A stretch of 64,000 bases of DNA from a bacterium (GCA_905221115.1 CAJNBX010000005.1:1-64000), one strand, 5' to 3'. Positions 45,091 to 55,935 are shown, counted from the stretch's first letter. The notes: generated by a model from the sequence alone, not told the origin. Made by a program: numbers and translations.

Positions 45091-46059
45091 TTATAAACTA
45101 GTAGAGTGTTTTGGTTGCACTTTTTGCTCTGGGTCAATGTAGTTGATGGCATTGTTGACAGCGGTTGGAGCTTCCCCTAGACCTGTCGCAATCAAATCAA
45201 TTTTTCCATCATAGTAGCAGCAGTCACCGATAGCATAGATACCTGCTTGGCTAGATTCTTGCTTGCTGTTGACGATAATCTTGTGGCGGTTGAGGTCCAG
45301 CCCCCAGTTTTTGAGGTTACCAACGGAAGATTTGAAACCATAGTTGACAAAGAGGTGATCTAGATCAATAGTTTCTGTTTCATCAGATTTTACTTTTGTG
45401 ATTTCAAGTTTATCAAGCGTTTTTCCATCTCCAAGGAGTTGGCTAGGGACGAATGGTGTCTTGATGGTTACAGAAGATTCCTGTAAGGCTTGGACACTGT
45501 GTTCCAAGGCGCGGAAATTATCTCTACGGTGAACAAGGGTAGTTGGCGCAATTTTTTCAAAAGCTAGAGCCCAATCAACAGCCGAGTCTCCTCCACCAAG
45601 AATCGTCACTTTCTTACCAGCATATTGCTGGATGTTGGAAACGTGGTAGTGGATATTTTCATAGCCTTCAACGCCTTCTAGTTCCAGAGGACGTGGTTTG
45701 AAGGCACCGCCCCCCATAGCGATGATGACTGTTTTAGACAGGTGACTACCTTTAGAAGTTGTGATGACAAATCCTTCTTCTTGTTTTTCAATCTCAAGAA
45801 CCGTTTCATTGAGATGAATAGGGGTATCAAAGCCATTTAGCTGTTCAATCAAGCGGTTAGTCAACTCTTCTCCAGTCAGGTTTGGGAAACCTGGGACGTC
45901 TAGGATTTCTTTTTCAGGATAGAGAATGGCAGGTTGTCCACCTAGCTGGGGAAGAGAGTCGATAATTTGGACCTTGGCTTGGCGTAGGTGGGCGTAGAAT
46001 GCTGCAAAAAGCCCGACTGGACCACCACCTACAATGGTAATATCATATAGTTGAGACAT
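45091..46059 (-). CDS. Ferredoxin/flavodoxin-NADP reductase (thioredoxin-reductase-like)
   Basis: A 322-residue FAD/NAD(P)-binding enzyme of the TrxB-like FNR type (YumC family). ITIVGGGPVGLFAAFYAHLR binds FAD, VTILGGGDSAVDWALAFEKI binds NADP, and GIYAIGDCCYYDGKIDLIATG is the C-terminal FAD block. The redox CxxC of thioredoxin reductase is absent, which supports the FNR assignment. Single gene; TGATAAAAT extended -10 on the minus strand at 46090-46098. Confidence 0.9.
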   Translation of the reverse strand: MSQLYDITIVGGGPVGLFAAFYAHLRQAKVQIIDSLPQLGGQPAILYPEKEILDVPGFPNLTGEELTNRLIEQLNGFDTPIHLNETVLEIEKQEEGFVITTSKGSHLSKTVIIAMGGGAFKPRPLELEGVEGYENIHYHVSNIQQYAGKKVTILGGGDSAVDWALAFEKIAPTTLVHRRDNFRALEHSVQALQESSVTIKTPFVPSQLLGDGKTLDKLEITKVKSDETETIDLDHLFVNYGFKSSVGNLKNWGLDLNRHKIIVNSKQESSQAGIYAIGDCCYYDGKIDLIATGLGEAPTAVNNAINYIDPEQKVQPKHSTSL

Positions 46060-46089
46060 GGTTTCTCCTTTGTTTTTTCTAGTCAGTTT

Positions 46090-46098
46090 ATTTTATCA
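46090..46098 (-). promoter_or_regulatory. Promoter of the NADP reductase gene
   Basis: TGATAAAAT on the minus strand, about 30 bases before ATG 46059 and divergent from the cdaA promoter. Confidence 0.7.
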
Positions 46099-46152
46099 TA
46101 TTTTTTCTTTAATTTAAAATGAAGTAGGATAGGGAAAAAAATGTCAGAAAAA

Positions 46153-46161
46153 TGGTATAAT
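46153..46161 (+). promoter_or_regulatory. cdaA extended -10 promoter
   Basis: TGGTATAAT, 37 bases before the ATG at 46198. It lies inside the upstream open frame that begins at 46141, which argues against that earlier start. Confidence 0.8.
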
Positions 46162-46197
46162 AGAAAGGAACGTGTTTGGACAGAGAGGAGACAGCAG

Positions 46198-47055
46198 ATG
46201 AACTTTCAACAATTATCCAACCTGCAATATTGGACTAGCTTGTTTTCTAGTCCTTGGAGTATAGCCATCAATTTGTTTGATATTTTGATTGTGACCTATA
46301 TTTTATATCGTTTTACAAAAGCGATAGCTGGTACCAAGATTATGATTTTGGTGCGAGGGGTCTTGATCTTTGTATTAGCCCAGGTTGTGGCCAATATCCT
46401 TGGTTTAACAACGATTTCTTGGTTGATTAATCAGATTATCACCTATGGGGTCATTGCTGCGGTTGTTATCTTCTCTCCAGAGATTCGGACTGGTTTGGAA
46501 CGTTTGGGAAGGGCGACAGATTTCTTTTCTACTACTCAAATTAGTGCAGAAGAGAAAATGATTCGTGCCTTTGTCAAATCAGTTGAATACATGAGCCCTC
46601 GTAAGATTGGTGCTCTGGTTGCTATTCAACGAGTTCGGACCTTACAAGAATATATTGCGACAGGAATTCCCTTGGATGCCAAAATTTCAGCAGAACTCCT
46701 AATCAATATTTTTATTCCCAACACTCCTCTACATGATGGTGCTGTGATTATCAGAGAAAATCGTATTGCAGTCACCTCTGCCTATCTGCCCTTGACAGAA
46801 AGTACAGGAATTTCTAAGGAATTTGGGACCAGACACCGGGCGGCTATCGGTTTATCAGAAGTATCCGATGCCTTGACCTTCATCGTCTCAGAGGAAACAG
46901 GTGGCATTTCTATTACCTATAATGGGGTCTTCAAGCATGATTTGACTCTTGAAGAATTTGAAGCAGAACTACGAGCAATTCTTTTACCAGTCGTTGAGGA
47001 AAAAGTGAGTTTCAAGGACCGTTTGCTAGGAGGTTGGAAATATGAGAAAAAATAG
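46198..47055 (+). CDS. cdaA: Diadenylate cyclase CdaA
   Basis: CdaA makes c-di-AMP from ATP at the membrane. The 285-residue protein starts MNFQQLSNLQYW behind GAGAGGAGAC and has three N-terminal helices. The DAC domain has LINIFIPNTPLHDGAVIIR (DGA motif) and GTRHRAAIGLSEVSDALTF (RHR motif), both intact. It overlaps cdaR by 14 bases; glmM follows. Confidence 0.95.
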   Translation: MNFQQLSNLQYWTSLFSSPWSIAINLFDILIVTYILYRFTKAIAGTKIMILVRGVLIFVLAQVVANILGLTTISWLINQIITYGVIAAVVIFSPEIRTGLERLGRATDFFSTTQISAEEKMIRAFVKSVEYMSPRKIGALVAIQRVRTLQEYIATGIPLDAKISAELLINIFIPNTPLHDGAVIIRENRIAVTSAYLPLTESTGISKEFGTRHRAAIGLSEVSDALTFIVSEETGGISITYNGVFKHDLTLEEFEAELRAILLPVVEEKVSFKDRLLGGWKYEKK

Positions 47056-47806
47056 TCTATATATCATTTCATCTCTCTTTTTTGCTTGTGTCTTATTCAT
47101 CTATGCAACGTCAACCAACTTTCAAAACAACAATACGGTAAGGCAGGTCAAATCAGAAACCTACACTAATACGATAGCAAATGTTCCTATCGATATTCAT
47201 TATGATGATCATCAGTATTTTATTAGCGGATTTGCATCAGAGGTTTCCGTTGTGCTGACAGGTGCTAATCGTGTGACCTTGGCCAGCGAAATGCAGGAAA
47301 GCACTCGTAAGTTTAAGGTGACAGCGGATTTGACAGATGCTAGTGTTGGAACGATTGAAGTTCCCTTGAACATTGAAAATCTTCCTAGTGGATTGACCGC
47401 TGTGGCAACGCCTCAAAAGATTACAGTGAAAGTTGGGAAGAAAGTTAAGCGAGATGGGATGATTGTTGTGCCACAAGTTGACCAAAGCCAAATTGATCCC
47501 AAGCTACAACTTGATAGTGTAACCGTGTCAAATGAACGCGTTTCGGTCACAACTGACCAGGAAACATTAGCTAAGATTGACAAAGTTATTGCGCTTTTAC
47601 CAACTAGCGAACGGATTACAGGTAATTACAGTGGTTCAGTACCTTTGCAGGCAATCGACCGCAATGGAGTTGTCTTACCAGTAGTGATCACTCCGTTTGA
47701 TACAACAATGAAGGTGACTACAAAACCTGTATCACCAAGTTCAAGCACAAGCAGTTCGTCGGAGACATCTTCGTCAACGAAAGCAACTAGTTCAAAAACG
47801 AATTAA
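47042..47806 (+). CDS. cdaR: CdaA regulator CdaR (YbbR-domain protein)
   Basis: A 254-residue membrane-anchored protein that modulates CdaA. One N-terminal helix (LYIISSLFFACVLFIYA) is followed by YbbR-type repeats (VLTGANRVTLASEM, ENLPSGLTAVATPQKITVKV) and a Ser/Thr-rich C-terminal tail exposed outside. GGAGG lies before ATG within the cdaA end. Confidence 0.93.
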   Translation: MRKNSLYIISSLFFACVLFIYATSTNFQNNNTVRQVKSETYTNTIANVPIDIHYDDHQYFISGFASEVSVVLTGANRVTLASEMQESTRKFKVTADLTDASVGTIEVPLNIENLPSGLTAVATPQKITVKVGKKVKRDGMIVVPQVDQSQIDPKLQLDSVTVSNERVSVTTDQETLAKIDKVIALLPTSERITGNYSGSVPLQAIDRNGVVLPVVITPFDTTMKVTTKPVSPSSSTSSSSETSSSTKATSSKTN

Positions 47807-47830
47807 AAATAGAAAAAGGATTTTATAAAA

Positions 47831-49183
47831 ATGGGTAAATATTTTGGGACTGATGGAGTCCGTGGAGAAGCTAACGTAGAACTAACGCCAGAATTGGCTT
47901 TTAAGCTAGGACGTTTTGGAGGCTATGTTCTCAGCCAACATGAAACGGAAGCACCGAAAGTCTTTGTAGGACGTGATACACGTATTTCAGGGGAAATGCT
48001 AGAATCTGCCTTAGTAGCAGGTCTCCTTTCAGTAGGGATTCACGTGTATAAATTAGGCGTTCTGGCAACACCAGCAGTAGCTTACTTGGTTAAAACTGAA
48101 GGAGCAAGTGCCGGTGTCATGATTTCTGCTAGCCACAACCCAGCCCTTGATAATGGGATTAAGTTCTTTGGTGGTGATGGCTTCAAACTAGATGACGAAA
48201 AAGAAGCAGAAATTGAAGCCTTGCTAGATGCTGAGGAAGACACTCTTCCTCGTCCAAGTGCAGAAGGATTGGGAACCTTGGTAGATTATCCAGAAGGCTT
48301 GCGTAAGTATGAAGGCTACCTTGTTTCAACTGGAACTCCTCTTGAGGGAATGAAGGTTGCCTTGGATACAGCTAATGGTGCAGCTTCTACAAGTGCCCGT
48401 CAAATCTTTGCAGATCTTGGCGCTCAATTGACGGTTATCGGGGAAACACCAGACGGTCTTAACATCAACCTTAATGTTGGTTCTACGCACCCAGAAACCC
48501 TTCAAGAAGTGGTCAAAGAAAGCGGCTCAGCTATTGGTTTGGCCTTTGACGGAGACAGTGACCGTTTGATTGCTGTTGATGAAAATGGTGAGATTGTTGA
48601 TGGTGACAAGATCATGTACATCATCGGGAAATACCTTTCTGAAAAAGGACAATTGGCTCAAAATACAATTGTGACAACCGTTATGTCTAACCTTGGTTTC
48701 CACAAGGCCTTGGACCGCGAAGGCATTAACAAGGCAGTTACTGCAGTTGGCGATCGTTACGTTGTTGAAGAAATGCGAAAATCAGGCTACAACCTCGGTG
48801 GTGAACAGTCTGGGCACGTTATCTTGATGGATTACAATACTACAGGTGATGGTCAATTATCCGCTGTCCAATTGACTAAAATCATGAAGGAAACTGGTAA
48901 GAAGTTGTCAGAGTTAGCGGCAGAAGTAACCATTTATCCACAAAAATTAGTCAATATCCGAGTGGAAAATGCCATGAAGGAAAAGGCTATGGAAGTGCTA
49001 GCTATCAAGGATATCATCGAGAAGATGGAAGAAGAAATGGCAGGGAATGGCCGTATCCTAGTACGCCCAAGTGGAACAGAGCCCCTTTTGCGTGTTATGG
49101 CAGAAGCGCCTACAACAGAAGAAGTAGACTACTATGTTGATACCATCGCAGACGTAGTTCGATCTGAAATCGGGATTGACTAA
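47831..49183 (+). CDS. glmM: Phosphoglucosamine mutase
   Basis: Converts glucosamine-6-P to glucosamine-1-P for UDP-GlcNAc and wall synthesis; interacts with CdaA in other Firmicutes. The 450-residue protein has [14 protein letters not shown], the phospho-serine loop [17 protein letters not shown], the metal loop [13 protein letters not shown], and [12 protein letters not shown]. Third gene of cdaA-cdaR-glmM. Confidence 0.97.
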   Translation: MGKYFGTDGVRGEANVELTPELAFKLGRFGGYVLSQHETEAPKVFVGRDTRISGEMLESALVAGLLSVGIHVYKLGVLATPAVAYLVKTEGASAGVMISASHNPALDNGIKFFGGDGFKLDDEKEAEIEALLDAEEDTLPRPSAEGLGTLVDYPEGLRKYEGYLVSTGTPLEGMKVALDTANGAASTSARQIFADLGAQLTVIGETPDGLNINLNVGSTHPETLQEVVKESGSAIGLAFDGDSDRLIAVDENGEIVDGDKIMYIIGKYLSEKGQLAQNTIVTTVMSNLGFHKALDREGINKAVTAVGDRYVVEEMRKSGYNLGGEQSGHVILMDYNTTGDGQLSAVQLTKIMKETGKKLSELAAEVTIYPQKLVNIRVENAMKEKAMEVLAIKDIIEKMEEEMAGNGRILVRPSGTEPLLRVMAEAPTTEEVDYYVDTIADVVRSEIGID

Positions 49184-49215
49184 ATCCTAGAAAACTAGAT
49201 GAAAATAAAAAAATA

Positions 49216-49224
49216 TGGTACAAT
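49216..49224 (+). promoter_or_regulatory. Promoter of the DUF1149 gene
   Basis: TGGTACAAT extended -10, 33 bases before ATG 49257. Confidence 0.65.
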
Positions 49225-49256
49225 AGCTTATAATATTGTAGCCTAGGGAGAAAGAC

Positions 49257-49631
49257 ATGAATCTTAAACGTGAACAAGAATTTGTCAGTCAGTATCATTT
49301 TGATGCGCGTAATTTTGAATGGGAAAATGAAAATGGAGCTCCTGAAACTAAGGTGGATGTGAACTTCCAATTGCTCCAACATGATCAAGAAAATCAAGTG
49401 ACTTCCTTAATTGTCATCTTGACATTTATGATTGTATTTGATAAGTTTGTCATCAGTGGAACTATTTCACAGGTAAATCATATCGATGGCCGTATTGTCA
49501 ATGAACCAAGTGAATTGAGCCAAGAAGAAGTGGAAACTTTGGCTCGTCCATGTTTGAATATGCTCAACCGTTTGACTTACGAAGTAACTGAAATTGCATT
49601 AGACTTACCAGGAATCAATTTGGAGTTCTAA
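49257..49631 (+). CDS. DUF1149 family protein
   Basis: A 124-residue lactic-acid-bacterial protein of unknown function, with the block [20 protein letters not shown]. It may have a SecB-like fold, but that is family lore I cannot verify here. Acidic, soluble. degV follows after one base. Confidence 0.75.
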   Translation: MNLKREQEFVSQYHFDARNFEWENENGAPETKVDVNFQLLQHDQENQVTSLIVILTFMIVFDKFVISGTISQVNHIDGRIVNEPSELSQEEVETLARPCLNMLNRLTYEVTEIALDLPGINLEF

Positions 49632-49632
49632 T

Positions 49633-50481
49633 ATGAAACTAGCTGTTATCACAGATTCTTCTGCCTATCTCAGTGCAGAGACCTTGCAAAGAGAAGATTT
49701 ATTTGTCTTGGATATTCCTGTCAATATTGATGGTGAGGAGTATGTCGAAGGTATCAATCTGACTGCTGAGGAATTTTACCAAAAAATGGCTCAGGCTTCT
49801 GAATTGCCTAAGACTAGTCAGCCAAGTATTGCCAAGTTAGATGAAATCTTAACTTCGCTCAAAGAACAAGGTTATACACATGCCTTGGGGCTTTTCCTAT
49901 CTTCTGGAATTTCAGGTTTTTACCAAAATATCCAGTATATGATAGATGAATATGAGGGCTTAACCATTGCTTTTCCAGACACTTTGATTACAAGCGCTCC
50001 GCTGGGTATCATGGTTGAAAGTGTCTTTAACTGGCGTGACCAGGGCGATGATTTTGCCAGCATTCAGGATAAACTAGCCATTCAAATTAGCCGTACGTCA
50101 GCTTTTATCATGGTAGATGATTTGGATCATTTGGTAAAAGGTGGGCGCCTTTCAAATGGGGCTGCCATTTTGGGCAATCTGCTAAGCATTAAGCCAATCC
50201 TTTATTTCAACGACCAAGGTGTGATTGAAGTTTACGAAAAAGTTCGTACTGAAAAGAAAGCAACCAAGCGCTTAATTGAAATTATCAAGGAAACAACGGC
50301 TTCAGGCCAATATCGGGTCATTGTCATTCACGGAAATGCTCCTGAAAAGGCTGAGGAATTGCGTCAGCACTTGCTTGATTCTGGCTTGGGTTCGGATGTT
50401 TCACTTGCTACATTTGGTAGTGTCATTGGAACACACCTAGGATCAGGAAGTATTGCTCTGGGTTATATTCCAGTGATTTAG
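49633..50481 (+). CDS. DegV family fatty-acid-binding protein
   Basis: A 282-residue DegV/FakB-like protein. [20 protein letters not shown], then [16 protein letters not shown] (TSQPS motif), [15 protein letters not shown] and the C-terminal [18 protein letters not shown]. FakB proteins present fatty acids to the FakA kinase; which lipid this one binds is unknown. Confidence 0.9.
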   Translation: MKLAVITDSSAYLSAETLQREDLFVLDIPVNIDGEEYVEGINLTAEEFYQKMAQASELPKTSQPSIAKLDEILTSLKEQGYTHALGLFLSSGISGFYQNIQYMIDEYEGLTIAFPDTLITSAPLGIMVESVFNWRDQGDDFASIQDKLAIQISRTSAFIMVDDLDHLVKGGRLSNGAAILGNLLSIKPILYFNDQGVIEVYEKVRTEKKATKRLIEIIKETTASGQYRVIVIHGNAPEKAEELRQHLLDSGLGSDVSLATFGSVIGTHLGSGSIALGYIPVI

Positions 50482-50521
50482 TTGGCACTTTTAGACTAGT
50501 TAAGATGACTTGTATCTTAGA

Positions 50522-50636
50522 AATTGAACACGGACTACCTGCCTCTTGAAAAAAGATGCCTGTCTGGCCTTTCGTGGAAAGTCAGCACCATTCCCTATTT
50601 TTCATGGGCAGCCAACGTCCTTTGTATCTTAGACAG
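50522..50636 (+). ncRNA. Structured RNA element, copy 2 (dapB leader)
   Basis: Outer helix ACA-C-GGAC (50528-50535) with GTCC-TT-TGT (50617-50625). Inner helix CTGCC (50539-50543) with GGCAG (50607-50611). Hairpin CTGG.CTTTC (50564-50573) with GAAAGTCAG (50577-50585). Same layout and conserved blocks as the pnp leader element but different paired bases. It ends directly before the dapB ribosome site (AGGAG). Confidence 0.65.
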
Positions 50637-50644
50637 GAGTAGAG

Positions 50645-51412
50645 ATGAGTATTCGAGTAATTATTGCTGGTTTTAAGGGAAAGATGGGCCAAGCTGCTTG
50701 TCAGATGGTCTTGGCTGATCCAGACTTGGACTTGGTAGCAGTTTTGGATCCCTTTGAGTCTGAATCAGAATGGCAGGGTATTCCTGTTTTCAAGGATAAG
50801 GCTGATTTAGCAGGCTTTGAAGCGGATGTCTGGGTAGATTTTACTACTCCAACTGTTGCCTACGAAAATACACGTTTTGCTCTTGAAAATGGCTTTGCTC
50901 CAGTAGTTGGAACAACAGGTTTCACAAGTGAAGAAATTGCAGAGCTAAAAGCATTTTCTCGTGCTCAAGATTTGGGTGGGTTGATCGCCCCTAACTTTGC
51001 CTTGGGTGCTGTCTTGCTCATGCAATTTGCGACGCAGGCTGCCAAATATTTCCCAAATGTGGAGATTATCGAGCTCCATCATGACAAGAAAAAGGATGCT
51101 CCTAGTGGAACAGCCATTAAAACAGCTGAGTTAATGGCAGAAGTTCGAGAGTCTATCCAGCAAGGTGCGCCTGATGAAGAAGAATTGATTGCAGGTGCCC
51201 GTGGTGCTGACTTTGATGGCATGCGGATTCACTCAGTTCGTTTGCCAGGCTTGGTAGCCCATCAGGAAGTCATCTTTGGCAATCAGGGAGAAGGATTGAC
51301 CCTCCGTCATGACTCCTATGATCGCAGCTCCTTCATGACAGGGGTCAATTTGGGAATTAAAGAAGTTGTCAAGCGTCATGAGCTTGTCTATGGATTAGAA
51401 CACTTATTATGA
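50645..51412 (+). CDS. dapB: 4-hydroxy-tetrahydrodipicolinate reductase
   Basis: Reduces the DapA product in the lysine/diaminopimelate pathway. The 255-residue protein has [17 protein letters not shown] (NAD(P) loop), [23 protein letters not shown] and [20 protein letters not shown] (catalytic His pair). The cca gene overlaps by four bases. Confidence 0.96.
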   Translation: MSIRVIIAGFKGKMGQAACQMVLADPDLDLVAVLDPFESESEWQGIPVFKDKADLAGFEADVWVDFTTPTVAYENTRFALENGFAPVVGTTGFTSEEIAELKAFSRAQDLGGLIAPNFALGAVLLMQFATQAAKYFPNVEIIELHHDKKKDAPSGTAIKTAELMAEVRESIQQGAPDEEELIAGARGADFDGMRIHSVRLPGLVAHQEVIFGNQGEGLTLRHDSYDRSSFMTGVNLGIKEVVKRHELVYGLEHLL

Positions 51413-52608
51413 GATTAACGCAAATGCCTTCTGAATTTCAGAAGGCTTTACCAGTATTAGAAAAAATTAAAGAAGCAGGTTTTGAAGCCTATTTTGTTGG
51501 GGGATCTGTTCGAGATGCCCTCCTCAATCGTCCTATCCATGATGTGGATATTGCGACGTCTTCTTATCCAGAAGAAACCAAGCAGATTTTTCCGCGAACA
51601 GCCGATATCGGAATCGAGCATGGAACTGTCTTGGTCTTAGATGGGGACGAGGAGTATGAGGTGACTACTTTTCGGACAGAGGATGTCTATGTGGATTATC
51701 GAAGACCAAGTGCGGTTTCCTTTGTTCGCTCGCTAGAAGAAGACCTCAAGCGCCGTGATTTCACAGTCAACGCCTTTGCCTTGGACGAGACAGGGGAAAT
51801 CATAGACTTGTTCCATGGTTTAGGAGATTTGGAAAAGCAAGTCTTACGAGCAGTTGGAGTGGCTAGTGAGCGTTTTAACGAAGATGCTTTGCGTATTATG
51901 CGTGGTTTCCGTTTTCAGGCCAGTCTTGGCTTTGAACTTGAGCCAGAAACGTTTAAAGCTATGAAGACTTTGACGCCACTTTTGGAGAAAATTTCTGTGG
52001 AGCGTACCTTCGTTGAGTTTGATAAACTCTTGCTGGCTCCATTTTGGAGAAGGGGCTTGGCTTCCATGATTGAGAGTCAAGCTTATGATTATCTCCCTGA
52101 TATGGTATCTAGCCAGGACAAGCTCAACAGACTGTTTGATTTGGAGACTGATTTCATTTTTGAATCCTCTGAACAAGCATGGGCAGCTCTCTTGTGGGCT
52201 TTGGAGATTGAAAATGCGCAGCCGTTTTTGAAACATTGGAAGACCTCACGCCAGTTTGCTAAGCAGGTTCAGGATTTGCTGACTATTTTGGCTCTGCGTG
52301 AAAAGGGAGAATTGAGCAAGCGCGATTGTTACCGCTTTGACTTGGCTTTGCTTTTACAGGCTGAAAATCTTCGTCAGGCTCAAGGGAAACCAGTCAACCC
52401 ACAAGCTATTGCAGAAACCTACCATAGTCTGACCATTCATGATAAGAAAGAAATCCAAATCAACGGTGGTATTTTGATTAAGGAATATGGATATCAACCA
52501 GGGCCAGACTTGGGAGAGATTTTAACAGAGATTGAGTATGCCATTGTCGATGGAGAATTGGAAAATGACCGACAAGCCATCTATGCTTACCTGAGGGAGA
52601 AAAAATGA
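51409..52608 (+). CDS. cca: CCA-adding tRNA nucleotidyltransferase
   Basis: Adds or repairs the CCA tail of tRNAs. The 399-residue class II enzyme has [20 protein letters not shown] (G-x-x-x-R and the DxD metal site), [14 protein letters not shown] and [13 protein letters not shown]. Typical Gram-positive length. It overlaps dapB and the ABC-F gene. Confidence 0.96.
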   Translation: MRLTQMPSEFQKALPVLEKIKEAGFEAYFVGGSVRDALLNRPIHDVDIATSSYPEETKQIFPRTADIGIEHGTVLVLDGDEEYEVTTFRTEDVYVDYRRPSAVSFVRSLEEDLKRRDFTVNAFALDETGEIIDLFHGLGDLEKQVLRAVGVASERFNEDALRIMRGFRFQASLGFELEPETFKAMKTLTPLLEKISVERTFVEFDKLLLAPFWRRGLASMIESQAYDYLPDMVSSQDKLNRLFDLETDFIFESSEQAWAALLWALEIENAQPFLKHWKTSRQFAKQVQDLLTILALREKGELSKRDCYRFDLALLLQAENLRQAQGKPVNPQAIAETYHSLTIHDKKEIQINGGILIKEYGYQPGPDLGEILTEIEYAIVDGELENDRQAIYAYLREKK

Positions 52609-54476
52609 GTGATTTTATCGTTGAAAAACTAAGTAAATCTGTCGGTGACAAGACCGTTTTTAAGGATATTTCCTTTATCATCCATGACCTAGACAGAATC
52701 GGTTTAATCGGTGTCAATGGGACTGGCAAGACCACTCTTTTGGATGTTCTTTCTGGTGTTTCTGGCTTTGATGGGGATGTCAGTCCATTTTCAGCTAAGA
52801 ATGATTACCAGATTGGTTACTTGGCTCAAGATCCTGATTTTGATGATAGCAAGACGGTCTTGGATACGGTCCTCTCCAGCGACCTTAAGGAAATCCAACT
52901 CATTCGTGAGTATGAACTCCTCATGCTCAACTATAGTGAGGACAAGCAGTCTCGTTTGGAACGGGTCATGGCTGGAATGGACTCTCTCCAAGCTTGGGAA
53001 ATTGAGAGTCAGGTCAAGACTGTTCTCAGTAAGCTAGGAATTCAGGACTTATCGACTCCTGTTGGGGAATTGTCAGGTGGTCTCAGAAGACGGGTTCAGT
53101 TGGCGCAAGTCTTACTTGGCAACCACGACCTCTTGCTACTGGATGAGCCAACCAACCATCTGGATATTGCAACTATCGAGTGGCTGACCCTCTTTTTGAA
53201 AAATTCCAAGAAGACCGTCCTTTTTATCACCCACGATCGTTATTTCCTAGACGCTTTGTCAACACGGATTTTCGAATTGGATCGCGCAGGCTTGACGGAA
53301 TATCAGGGGAATTATCAGGACTATGTTCGCCTTAAGGCAGAACAGGACGAGCGCGATGTGGCTCTTCTCCACAAAAAGGAACAACTTTATAAGCAAGAAT
53401 TGGCCTGGATGCGCAGGCAACCGCAGGCGCGTGCGACCAAGCAACAAGCTCGTATCAATCGTTTCCATGATCTGAAAAAGGAAGTTTCAGGCGGTGTTGC
53501 TGAAACAGACTTGACCATGAACTTTGAAACCAGTCGGATTGGAAAGAAGGTCATCGAGTTTCAGGATGTTTCCTTCGCCTATGAAAACAAGCCTATTTTA
53601 CAAGATTTTAATCTCTTGGTGCAGGCCAAAGATCGTATTGGAATCGTTGGGGACAACGGTGTTGGGAAATCAACCCTGCTCAACCTGATTGCAGGCAGTC
53701 TTGAGCCGACAGTAGGGCAAGTTGTGATTGGGGAAACAGTTCGCATCGCTTATTTTTCTCAACAAATTGAAGGTTTGGATGAGAGCAAGCGAGTGATCAA
53801 TTACCTGCAGGAAGTGGCAGAAGAAGTCAAGACCAGCGGTGGTTCTACGACTTCCATCGCTGAGTTGCTGGAGCAGTTCCTTTTCCCACGTTCAACGCAT
53901 GGAACCTTGATTGAGAAATTGTCAGGGGGAGAGAAAAAACGTCTTTATCTCCTCAAATTGCTCTTGGAAAAGCCAAATGTTCTTCTCTTGGACGAACCGA
54001 CAAATGACCTAGATATTGCTACTTTGACAGTTTTGGAGAATTTCTTGCAAGGCTTTGCAGGGCCTGTCTTGACAGTTAGTCACGACCGCTATTTCTTGGA
54101 TAAGGTAGCGAATAAGATTCTCGCTTTTGAGGATGGCAAGATTCGTCCTTTCTTTGGTCATTATACCGACTACCTTGATGAAAAAGCCTTTGAAATAGAG
54201 ATGGCTAATCAAGTACAAAAGGCCGAAAAGGAAAAAGTGGTCAAGGTTAGAGAAGACAAGAAACGCATGACCTACCAAGAAAAGCAGGAGTGGGCAAGCA
54301 TTGAAGGGGATATTGAAACCTTGGAAAATCGTATCGCTGCGATTGAAGAGGAAATGCAGGCAAACGGTTCTGACTTTGGCAAGCTAGCGACTCTCCAAAA
54401 AGAATTGGATGAGAAAAACGAAGCACTCCTTGAAAAATACGAACGCTATGAATATCTCAGTGAATTTGATAGTTAA
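52605..54476 (+). CDS. ABC-F family ATPase (Uup-like)
   Basis: A 623-residue soluble protein with two ABC domains and no membrane part. Domain 1: GVNGTGKTT and [17 protein letters not shown]; domain 2: GDNGVGKST and [28 protein letters not shown] and [11 protein letters not shown] are the Walker B motifs. A charged linker ([16 protein letters not shown]) and a C-terminal coiled coil (residues about 530-623) complete the Uup-type plan. Probably acts on the ribosome or DNA; no drug-resistance class can be assigned. Confidence 0.92.
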   Translation: MSDFIVEKLSKSVGDKTVFKDISFIIHDLDRIGLIGVNGTGKTTLLDVLSGVSGFDGDVSPFSAKNDYQIGYLAQDPDFDDSKTVLDTVLSSDLKEIQLIREYELLMLNYSEDKQSRLERVMAGMDSLQAWEIESQVKTVLSKLGIQDLSTPVGELSGGLRRRVQLAQVLLGNHDLLLLDEPTNHLDIATIEWLTLFLKNSKKTVLFITHDRYFLDALSTRIFELDRAGLTEYQGNYQDYVRLKAEQDERDVALLHKKEQLYKQELAWMRRQPQARATKQQARINRFHDLKKEVSGGVAETDLTMNFETSRIGKKVIEFQDVSFAYENKPILQDFNLLVQAKDRIGIVGDNGVGKSTLLNLIAGSLEPTVGQVVIGETVRIAYFSQQIEGLDESKRVINYLQEVAEEVKTSGGSTTSIAELLEQFLFPRSTHGTLIEKLSGGEKKRLYLLKLLLEKPNVLLLDEPTNDLDIATLTVLENFLQGFAGPVLTVSHDRYFLDKVANKILAFEDGKIRPFFGHYTDYLDEKAFEIEMANQVQKAEKEKVVKVREDKKRMTYQEKQEWASIEGDIETLENRIAAIEEEMQANGSDFGKLATLQKELDEKNEALLEKYERYEYLSEFDS

Positions 54477-54485
54477 AAGAATCGA

Positions 54486-54511
54486 AAAATCCCGTCTTAT
54501 GACAGGATTTC
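54486..54511. terminator. Terminator between the ABC-F gene and mntE
   Basis: AAATCC-C-GTC pairs with GAC-A-GGATTT. The minus strand ends with TTTTTC, so it best serves mntE. Confidence 0.75.
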
Positions 54512-54512
54512 T

Positions 54513-55697
54513 CTATTCTTTTTTTGTTTCTTGATGAAAGATATTTTGCCAAGTTTCGTGACGGCGCCAGATACTGGTATGGACGATATCATCTAACTCA
54601 TAGCAGATGAGTTTAGTTTTCTGACTGATGGAAGTAATCTGAATATCCTTGATAGCAGAATTCAAGTCTTTCTCGGCTTTATAAGCCTCTTTATCCATCT
54701 GCTCTCCATCTTGGCGAATATAGACAAAATCGTCAGCCAAGAGTTCTTCCAGTTGATTTCCCTGGTCAATCAATTGTTCGCGCATCAGCAATTTTTTATA
54801 GACATTGTCTAAAATTTCATCCTCAGGTATAGGTGCTGGCTCGATATGGACATCGGTATCAAAGACACCAAAACGCTCTTCCAGCATAGATTCTACCTGA
54901 TCCGCAATCTCGTGACTTTCATAAACAGACAAGTCAGGATTCATCTCCAGCGTGATATCCAGGTAAATATTGCTACCGTAGGTACGACCTCTTTGGGACT
55001 TAACCTTGCTGATTTTGGGAATTTCCATGATAGCCTTTTGATAATCCTCAAGCAGACGGTCGTCAAAACCATCTGAAAGACTAAAGGAAGACTCGATGAA
55101 GATATCATAGGCAGTCTTCAAGATAAAGAAAGTGATGATAATGGCGACCAGTTTATCCACAATCGGATAATTGAAACTGCTAGCCAGGATGGCAATGGTG
55201 GTACCAAGTGAGGTAACAGCATCGGAAAGATTGTCCTTAGCAGCGGCTTTCAGTGCCTTGGAGTTGGATTTCTTGCTGAGGCGAGTATTGTAGAGATAGA
55301 CCACAAACATAATCGCTGCAGAAATGATTCCTAGAGTTGCGCCCAGAGGATCAATGACCGTTTCTTCCCGGCTGAGAATCTTTTGAATGGTGTCCCTTAG
55401 GACATCGAAGCCGACATAGAACATGATGATGGAAGTGATTAAGCTTGCCAAATCCTCAATCTTCCAGTGGCCAAAACGGTGGTCACGGTCTGCAGGCTGG
55501 CGCGCCATCCGAATCCCAATCAAAAGGGCTACATTTCCAATGATGTCCGACACGTTGTTAAAACCATCAGCCACCAAACTGGATGAATGAAGAAGATGCC
55601 CAGTAGCCAATTTGGCTGCAGACAAGAGCAGGTAGGTCGAAATACTGATAATGGCCCCACGCTCAGCTAACTTGAGATTTGAAATAGATTGCTTCAT
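54513..55697 (-). CDS. mntE: Cation diffusion facilitator, MntE-like manganese exporter
   Basis: A 394-residue CDF transporter. About six helices carry LVADGFNNVSDIIGNVA (metal site in TM2) and AKDNLSDAVTSLGTTIA (TM5). The C-terminal ferredoxin-like domain contains IYLDITLEMNPDLSVYESHEIADQ-type sequence and is longer than usual. The DxxND/DNxxD pattern fits manganese rather than zinc export, and its divergent neighbour is controlled by a Mn2+ riboswitch. The sequence alone does not prove specificity. Confidence 0.88.
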   Translation of the reverse strand: MKQSISNLKLAERGAIISISTYLLLSAAKLATGHLLHSSSLVADGFNNVSDIIGNVALLIGIRMARQPADRDHRFGHWKIEDLASLITSIIMFYVGFDVLRDTIQKILSREETVIDPLGATLGIISAAIMFVVYLYNTRLSKKSNSKALKAAAKDNLSDAVTSLGTTIAILASSFNYPIVDKLVAIIITFFILKTAYDIFIESSFSLSDGFDDRLLEDYQKAIMEIPKISKVKSQRGRTYGSNIYLDITLEMNPDLSVYESHEIADQVESMLEERFGVFDTDVHIEPAPIPEDEILDNVYKKLLMREQLIDQGNQLEELLADDFVYIRQDGEQMDKEAYKAEKDLNSAIKDIQITSISQKTKLICYELDDIVHTSIWRRHETWQNIFHQETKKE

Positions 55698-55730
55698 TCA
55701 ACTTCCTTTCTAGTCACATAGCATTCTACC

Positions 55731-55759
55731 ATTATACTGGTTTTCAAGGGAAAATTCAA
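55731..55759 (-). promoter_or_regulatory. mntE promoter
   Basis: Minus strand TTGAAT (55754-55759), 17 bases, TATAAT (55731-55736). Confidence 0.78.
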
Positions 55760-55778
55760 ATGAGTCAGTTTTTACTCT

Positions 55779-55806
55779 TTGAAAACTTTCCAAAATTTGG
55801 TATAAT
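55779..55806 (+). promoter_or_regulatory. Promoter of the P-type ATPase riboswitch transcript
   Basis: TTGAAA (55779-55784), 16 bases, extended -10 TGG-TATAAT ending at 55806. Confidence 0.85.
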
Positions 55807-55811
55807 AGTAC

Positions 55812-55935
55812 TACTCAAGGGAGTAGCTGGCAGAAACCTGTGATAGTGTCGTCATTCCGAATTTTATACTGAAAAGTATGCTTTCCGGCCCTATCTTAAA
55901 CAGCGAGACTTGTTATGATTAACAGGTCTCTTTTT
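55812..55935 (+). promoter_or_regulatory. yybP-ykoY manganese riboswitch with terminator
   Basis: The 5' block CTCAAGGGAGTAGC and the later GTCGTCATTCC match the conserved yybP-ykoY loops L1 and L3 that form the Mn2+ site. A terminator hairpin follows: GAGACTTGTT (55905-55914) with AACAGGTCTC (55921-55930) and T run. In this family Mn2+ binding usually prevents termination and turns expression on; this exact locus type is reported as Mn-activated in pneumococcus. Confidence 0.9.
55905..55935 (+). terminator. Riboswitch-controlled terminator
   Basis: Ten-base-pair stem with one GU pair, 6-base loop, TTTTT. Confidence 0.88.
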
